DNA of 26,988 nt, taken from positions 1 to 26,988 of the forward strand of contig DGVM01000007.1 of the NCBI GenBank assembly GCA_002395925.1, read 5' to 3'. This document shows, one piece after another, positions 23,201-26,988 of this stretch (positions are counted from its first letter, which is position 1; each line of letters begins with the position of its first letter). The position numbers and the translations under genes were made by a program. Source of the stretch: Bacteroidales bacterium UBA4284 (GTDB lineage Bacteria; Bacteroidota; Bacteroidia; Bacteroidales; UBA932). The notes under the pieces are model-generated. The model was not told the origin of the DNA and did no database searches. It saw only the letters and a list, made by a program, of their open reading frames with translations.

Positions 23201-24088
23201 ATGATACAGTCAATGACAGGATACGGCAGGGCGGAAGCCTTGTTGGAGGACGGCAAGCTCATAGTGGAAATCCGTTCCGTGAACGGCAAGAATGCAGAAA
23301 TCAGCATAAAGTCCTCGCTCCTCCCGAAGGACAAGGAAATGCCTCTGCGCAAGCAGCTTGCAGACCGTCTTCAGAGGGGAACTATAGACGTGTTCCTCAC
23401 ATGGGAACCCAATTCGGGCGGCGCGAGCAGGATGATCAACCGCGAGCTGGCCCTCGATTATTACCGTCAGCTGCAGGAACTGGGGGCCGAGATAGGAGCG
23501 GTCAATCTTCATCTTCATGAACCTAACTACCTGCTGGCGACCTTGCTCCGCATGCCCGACGTGCTCGATTCCACCCGCCGCGACGTCATTACTCCCGACA
23601 ACTGGCCGCTGGTCGAGAAAGCCTTCGGAGAGGCTCTCGACGCCATCGTGGCCTACCGTTTCCATGAGGGAGAGGCTCTCAGAGACGACGTCTGCTCCAG
23701 GGTCGGCATCATCCTGGAACTGGAAAACGAGGTGGAGAGCTACGAGGCGGAACGCATCAGCGCTGCGCGCGACCGCATAGTCAAGACTGCGGAAGACCTG
23801 CGGCTGCGGCTGGATCCCGAGCGTCTTGAGCAGGAAATGGTCTATTACCTCGAAAAATACGACATCAACGAAGAAAAGGTGCGCCTCCGTCAGCACTGCA
23901 GGTACTTCCTCGACACCATTGAGACGGAAGCTTATCCCGGCAAGAAGCTCGGTTTCATCATCCAGGAGATGGGACGCGAAATCAACACCACCGGCTCCAA
24001 GGCCAACCACTCCGGCATCCAGAAGGCCGTGGTGCGCATGAAAGACGAGCTCGAAAAGATTCGTGAGCAATCGATGAACATATTATGA
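23201..24088 (+). CDS. YicC-family endoribonuclease
   Basis: A 295-residue cytoplasmic protein of the YicC/YloC family, members of which were shown to be endoribonucleases acting on small RNAs and RNA 3' regions. It begins with the diagnostic MIQSMTGYGRAE and VEIRSVNGKNAEI, the YicC_N domain, and ends with the conserved DUF1732 domain: EKYDINEEKVRLRQH, GKKLGFIIQEMGREINT and GSKANHSGIQKAVV, which includes the likely metal-binding acidic residues. ATG 23201 is chosen because it directly starts the family sequence; the frame is open upstream only over the previous gene. In many bacteria yicC precedes gmk (guanylate kinase); here a TonB receptor follows, overlapping its stop by four bases. Confidence 0.93.
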   Translation: MIQSMTGYGRAEALLEDGKLIVEIRSVNGKNAEISIKSSLLPKDKEMPLRKQLADRLQRGTIDVFLTWEPNSGGASRMINRELALDYYRQLQELGAEIGAVNLHLHEPNYLLATLLRMPDVLDSTRRDVITPDNWPLVEKAFGEALDAIVAYRFHEGEALRDDVCSRVGIILELENEVESYEAERISAARDRIVKTAEDLRLRLDPERLEQEMVYYLEKYDINEEKVRLRQHCRYFLDTIETEAYPGKKLGFIIQEMGREINTTGSKANHSGIQKAVVRMKDELEKIREQSMNIL

Positions 24089-26115
24089 GAAAGCCTGTTG
24101 CGATATTGCTTGCCCTGCATCTTGCATTCCTGGCCGGAGCTCAGGTTTCTGCCGGCAGCGAGTCGGAGCGCCGTGACACCCTCTCGGCTTCGGTTTTTAC
24201 CGGTGAGGGTGCTTCCGGTACGCTTTCGAGGGGACGCGATATCCGCACAGAGGTCATTTCTTCCGCAGGTCTTAGAAAGATGGCCTGCTGCACCCTTGCC
24301 GACAGTTTTGAGAATTCGGCCTCGGTATCCGTAGGCTACAGCGACGCCGTCACCGGGGCGCGCCAGATCAGGCTCCTCGGGCAGAGCGGCATCTATGTCC
24401 AGATGCTCGACGAGAACCGTCCCGTCATGCGCGGAGTCGCTGCGCCCTGGGGCTTGAATTACATCCCGTCGCAGTGGCTGGAGAGCATCCAGGTGGCCAA
24501 AGGTGTGACTTCCGTAATAAACGGCGTGGAATCCATGACCGGCCAGATAAACGTCGAGCACCGCAAGCCTACGGACGAGATCCCTCTCTTCCTGCAGGCC
24601 TCTCTGATGAGTGACACCCGTGCCGACCTCAACCTTGCGAGCGCTCATCAGCTGGATTCCGACGGCAAGTGGAGCACTATCCTGCTTGCCCATGCCAGCG
24701 GCAACTTCATGAAGATGGACAATAACCACGATGGCTTCCTCGACGATCCGAGGGGCGGAATGGTGGCACTGTCCAACCGCTGGCTGTATTACGCTCCGAG
24801 CGGTGTGCAACTCCGTTTCGGGGTACATGGCCTGTATGACCGCAAGCTCGGAGGGCAGTTTTCCGGCTCCCACCCCTGGCAGAGCGATGTGGCCAATACC
24901 GACGGCGGAGCGTATGCCAAACTCGGAATTCCCCTCGATTCCGGCAATACCCGCAATATCGCTGCCGTCCTGGATTACAATTACCATAATATCGACGCCG
25001 GCTTCGGCGGGAACCCGTATCTCGCAGAGCAGCATTCCGCCTTTTTCAACCTTTTGTATCAGGACCATAGCTCCGATGTGCATCATCTCACGCTCGGAGT
25101 CGGAGGCACAGGGGATTTTTTGTACCAGCATCTGGTCCGTTCCTTGGCTGAAGAAGGGTCCCGCTTGGAGGGCGATATATCCATGCGGCATGTCAATGCC
25201 GGGGCTTTTGCCGAATATACATTCACTCCCGGTGACAATTTCTCTGCCATCGCCGCCCTGCGTGGCGACTGGTTCAATGGCTACGGATTCTTCGCTTCGC
25301 CGCGTCTTACCCTCAAATGGGCGCCCTGGGAAAGCCTTGTCCTGAGAGGCAACGGCGGACGCGGTCTCCGTTACAGTCTGCCGCTCACCGACAATATCGG
25401 AGTGCTTTCCACGGGTAAATCCTTCGATGGCGGATTCGCCGGCGATTATCTCGAGGATGCCTGGACCTTCGGCGGCAACGTAACGTGGTATCTGCCCTGG
25501 GACGGCAGCGGGAAGACTTACCTCAGTTTTGATTATTTCGGAACGCGCTTCGCCAGCCAGATGTTCGTAGATTATACGATGGACGCTATTTATTTCTACG
25601 GGATGCCCGACGGAGGCTATTCGCGGACCGACAGTTTCCAGCTCGATTTCTCAAGCGAACCATTCCGCGGCTTTACCGTGAATCTGACAGGACGCTATAC
25701 CGACGCCCGCCAGAGCCTGCTGCACCAGCGTTCAGACGTCAAACCCATGACGAGCCGTTACAAGGCCGTACTTAACTTGCAGTACGCAACGCGTCTGCGT
25801 AAGTGGATATTCGATTTTACCGCAAGCCTCAACGGTCCCTGCAAGGTGTGGGAGTTTATGGAGAAAGACTACGCCGGCGGCTATTCTCCAGCCTGTCCTC
25901 TTCTGTACGCTCAGGTTACCAGGAGGTTCAAGGGCTTTGAAGTGTATATGGGAGGAGAGAATCTTACGGGATTCACGCAGCGTGCACCCATTATCTGTGC
26001 AGATGCTCCCTGGAGCCGGAATTTCGATGCCAGCTGCATCTGGGGCCCCCTTATGGGCGCAAGGGTATATGCCGGAATCCGTATGACGATTTGGAAAAAA
26101 TACGATAATATATGA
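24085..26115 (+). CDS. TonB-dependent outer-membrane receptor (putative metal uptake)
   Basis: A 676-residue TonB-dependent receptor with signal peptide (cleavage after about Ala19) and, directly after it, a possible TonB box (DTLSASVFTG, 31-40), the plug domain (about 50-160) and a beta-barrel to the C-terminus. The plug contains a double cysteine, KMACCTLADSFE (Cys68-Cys69), followed by the segments GARQIRLLGQSGIYVQMLDE and GVESMTGQINVEH typical of one Bacteroidota receptor group. An early barrel loop carries a calcium-loop-like DNNHDGFLDD (212-221). The N-terminal carboxypeptidase-regulatory domain seen in many homologs is absent. The next gene, a heavy-metal-associated protein overlapping the stop by four bases, points to a metal or metallophore as ligand; copper is a guess. 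Confidence 0.88.
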   Translation: MRKPVAILLALHLAFLAGAQVSAGSESERRDTLSASVFTGEGASGTLSRGRDIRTEVISSAGLRKMACCTLADSFENSASVSVGYSDAVTGARQIRLLGQSGIYVQMLDENRPVMRGVAAPWGLNYIPSQWLESIQVAKGVTSVINGVESMTGQINVEHRKPTDEIPLFLQASLMSDTRADLNLASAHQLDSDGKWSTILLAHASGNFMKMDNNHDGFLDDPRGGMVALSNRWLYYAPSGVQLRFGVHGLYDRKLGGQFSGSHPWQSDVANTDGGAYAKLGIPLDSGNTRNIAAVLDYNYHNIDAGFGGNPYLAEQHSAFFNLLYQDHSSDVHHLTLGVGGTGDFLYQHLVRSLAEEGSRLEGDISMRHVNAGAFAEYTFTPGDNFSAIAALRGDWFNGYGFFASPRLTLKWAPWESLVLRGNGGRGLRYSLPLTDNIGVLSTGKSFDGGFAGDYLEDAWTFGGNVTWYLPWDGSGKTYLSFDYFGTRFASQMFVDYTMDAIYFYGMPDGGYSRTDSFQLDFSSEPFRGFTVNLTGRYTDARQSLLHQRSDVKPMTSRYKAVLNLQYATRLRKWIFDFTASLNGPCKVWEFMEKDYAGGYSPACPLLYAQVTRRFKGFEVYMGGENLTGFTQRAPIICADAPWSRNFDASCIWGPLMGARVYAGIRMTIWKKYDNI

Positions 26116-26369
26116 ACAAGCATCTGATGATTGTGCTTGCACTCGTGCAAGTGGTCTTCCTTACGAATCTTCACTGCGGCAATTGCGCCCGCAAGATAGA
26201 AGACAACGTAGGTTTCGAAAAGGGTGTGAAGGACCTTTCCGTCAACGTCTCCGACAAGACGGTCACAATCGCCTTCAACCCTGCCAAGACGGATACAGTC
26301 TCCCTGCGCAAAGCTATCAATGCTCTGGGATACAAGGCAAAAGTTGTTGAATACAAAAAAATCAAATAA
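26112..26369 (+). CDS. Small heavy-metal-associated (HMA) domain protein
   Basis: An 85-residue metal-binding protein with a ferredoxin-like HMA fold, beta-alpha-beta-beta-alpha-beta. The metal site is HCGNC (Cys22, Cys25), followed by [30 protein letters not shown] and [12 protein letters not shown], all standard HMA positions. The N-terminus [20 protein letters not shown] is hydrophobic for 16 residues and runs straight into what should be the first beta strand, so either it is a membrane anchor or the protein is cytoplasmic with an unusual start; a cleaved signal would damage the fold. It overlaps the receptor stop (ATGA), implying joint function in metal capture or transfer. glnS follows two bases after its stop. 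Confidence 0.85.
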   Translation: MNKHLMIVLALVQVVFLTNLHCGNCARKIEDNVGFEKGVKDLSVNVSDKTVTIAFNPAKTDTVSLRKAINALGYKAKVVEYKKIK

Positions 26370-26371
26370 AA

Positions 26372-26988
26372 GTGGAAGAAGAACGCAAACTCAATTTTCT
26401 CGAAGAAATAATCGAGAACGACCTCAAGACCGGAAAAGTCGAAAGCATCCTCACCCGTTTCCCTCCGGAGCCCAACGGTTACCTTCATCTCGGACATGCC
26501 AAGAGCCTTTGTATCAACTTTGGCCTTGCGCAGAAGTACGGCGGCAAGACCAATCTCCGCTACGACGACACCAATCCCACAAAAGAAGACACCGAATATG
26601 TGGATTCCATAAAGGAAGACATTACCTGGCTTGGATTCAAATGGGAGAAGGAACTCTATGCCTCCGACTATTTCGACCAGCTCTACGAGTGGGCCGAACA
26701 GCTGGTACAGAGAGGCCTGGCATATGTTGACGACCAGAGTCAGGAAGAGATTTCCCGCGGCCGCGGCACTGTGGAGACCCCCGGTACCCCCAGCCCCTGG
26801 AGAGATCGCAGCGTCGAGGAGAACCTGCGCCTCCTGCGTGAGATGAAGGCAGGCAAGTACGCCGACGGCGAGAAGGTCCTTCGCGCCAAGATAGACATGT
26901 CGCACCCCAACATGTTCTTCCGCGACCCCATCCTGTACCGCATCAAGCATGCCCATCACCACCGTACCGGCGACAAGTGGTGCATCTA
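26372..26988 (+). CDS. glnS: Glutaminyl-tRNA synthetase, N-terminal part (cut by window edge)
   Basis: Class I aminoacyl-tRNA synthetase that charges tRNA-Gln with glutamine. About 205 residues are present before the window ends. The class I HIGH motif is seen in [14 protein letters not shown] (about 32-45), then [13 protein letters not shown], which is GlnS-like, and the acceptor-stem region with [19 protein letters not shown] sequence (here [17 protein letters not shown]), [19 protein letters not shown] and [10 protein letters not shown]. The start is GTG 26372, two bases after the HMA stop; [18 protein letters not shown] is a typical GlnS beginning. Presence of glnS implies direct Gln-tRNA charging rather than only the GatCAB route. 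KMSKS and the anticodon-binding domain lie outside the window. Confidence 0.95.
   Translation, partial: MEEERKLNFLEEIIENDLKTGKVESILTRFPPEPNGYLHLGHAKSLCINFGLAQKYGGKTNLRYDDTNPTKEDTEYVDSIKEDITWLGFKWEKELYASDYFDQLYEWAEQLVQRGLAYVDDQSQEEISRGRGTVETPGTPSPWRDRSVEENLRLLREMKAGKYADGEKVLRAKIDMSHPNMFFRDPILYRIKHAHHHRTGDKWCI

Noticed and set aside
1..26988. tRNA or rRNA genes, CRISPR arrays, insertion sequences, toxin-antitoxin or restriction systems, invertible promoters
   Set aside because: Looked for in all gaps and not seen; gaps are too short for most of these and no transposase, integrase or tandem spacer pattern is present.

Overview
The window reads as a chromosomal segment from a Bacteroidota bacterium, most likely order Bacteroidales (inference). 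The reasons are the Bacteroidota -7 promoter box (TAnnTTTG) in every promoter-sized gap, the lack of Shine-Dalgarno sequences before start codons, and family-typical products: an OPX/Wzc exporter pair with a UpxY-type NusG paralog, a DPP-IV-like S9 peptidase, a patatin/POTRA/barrel protein, a TonB-dependent receptor with an HMA protein, and a split 5'-nucleotidase. Coding sequence is GC-rich to the eye. Genus cannot be fixed; a GC-rich gut Bacteroidales is a guess.

The DNA is almost solid coding sequence. No gap exceeds about 75 bases and no gene-free stretch reaches 300. No rRNA, tRNA, CRISPR array, insertion sequence or phage gene is visible. Layout: (1) 5' part of recA (minus, cut by the window edge); (2) plus-strand run 581-5976: rlmN, patatin-barrel protein, recX, rnhA, pdxA; (3) plus-strand run 6041-11480: OPX lipoprotein, Wzc-type kinase, UpxY-like antiterminator, rmlD, rmlA; (4) a convergent ROK-family regulator (minus); (5) plus-strand run 12752-17508: HAMP-like membrane protein, trkH, RecD-like helicase, THUMP-like methyltransferase; (6) a DPP-IV-like peptidase (minus), overlapping the previous gene tail to tail; (7) plus-strand run 19361-26988: NatA/NatB-type ABC pair, 5'-nucleotidase C-domain lipoprotein, 5'-nucleotidase metallophosphatase lipoprotein, yicC, TonB-dependent receptor, HMA-domain protein, and the 5' part of glnS.

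Within the runs most junctions overlap (ATGA or TGATG) or sit within a few bases, so translational coupling is the rule. Promoters are confidently placed only in the gaps at 522-580, 5977-6040, 12681-12751 and 19294-19360.

The points most worth a second look are: overlapping symmetrical recA/rlmN promoters built on a 9-bp inverted repeat; a Wzc kinase and UpxY antiterminator in the same frame, separated only by one TAA followed by a TTG start; a HAMP-only membrane protein coupled to TrkH where no TrkA is encoded; a DPP-IV homolog lacking the first part of its propeller; a 5'-nucleotidase divided into two lipoproteins in reversed order; and a TonB receptor/HMA pair that looks like a metal-uptake module. 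I did not find a wholly unknown multi-gene system.
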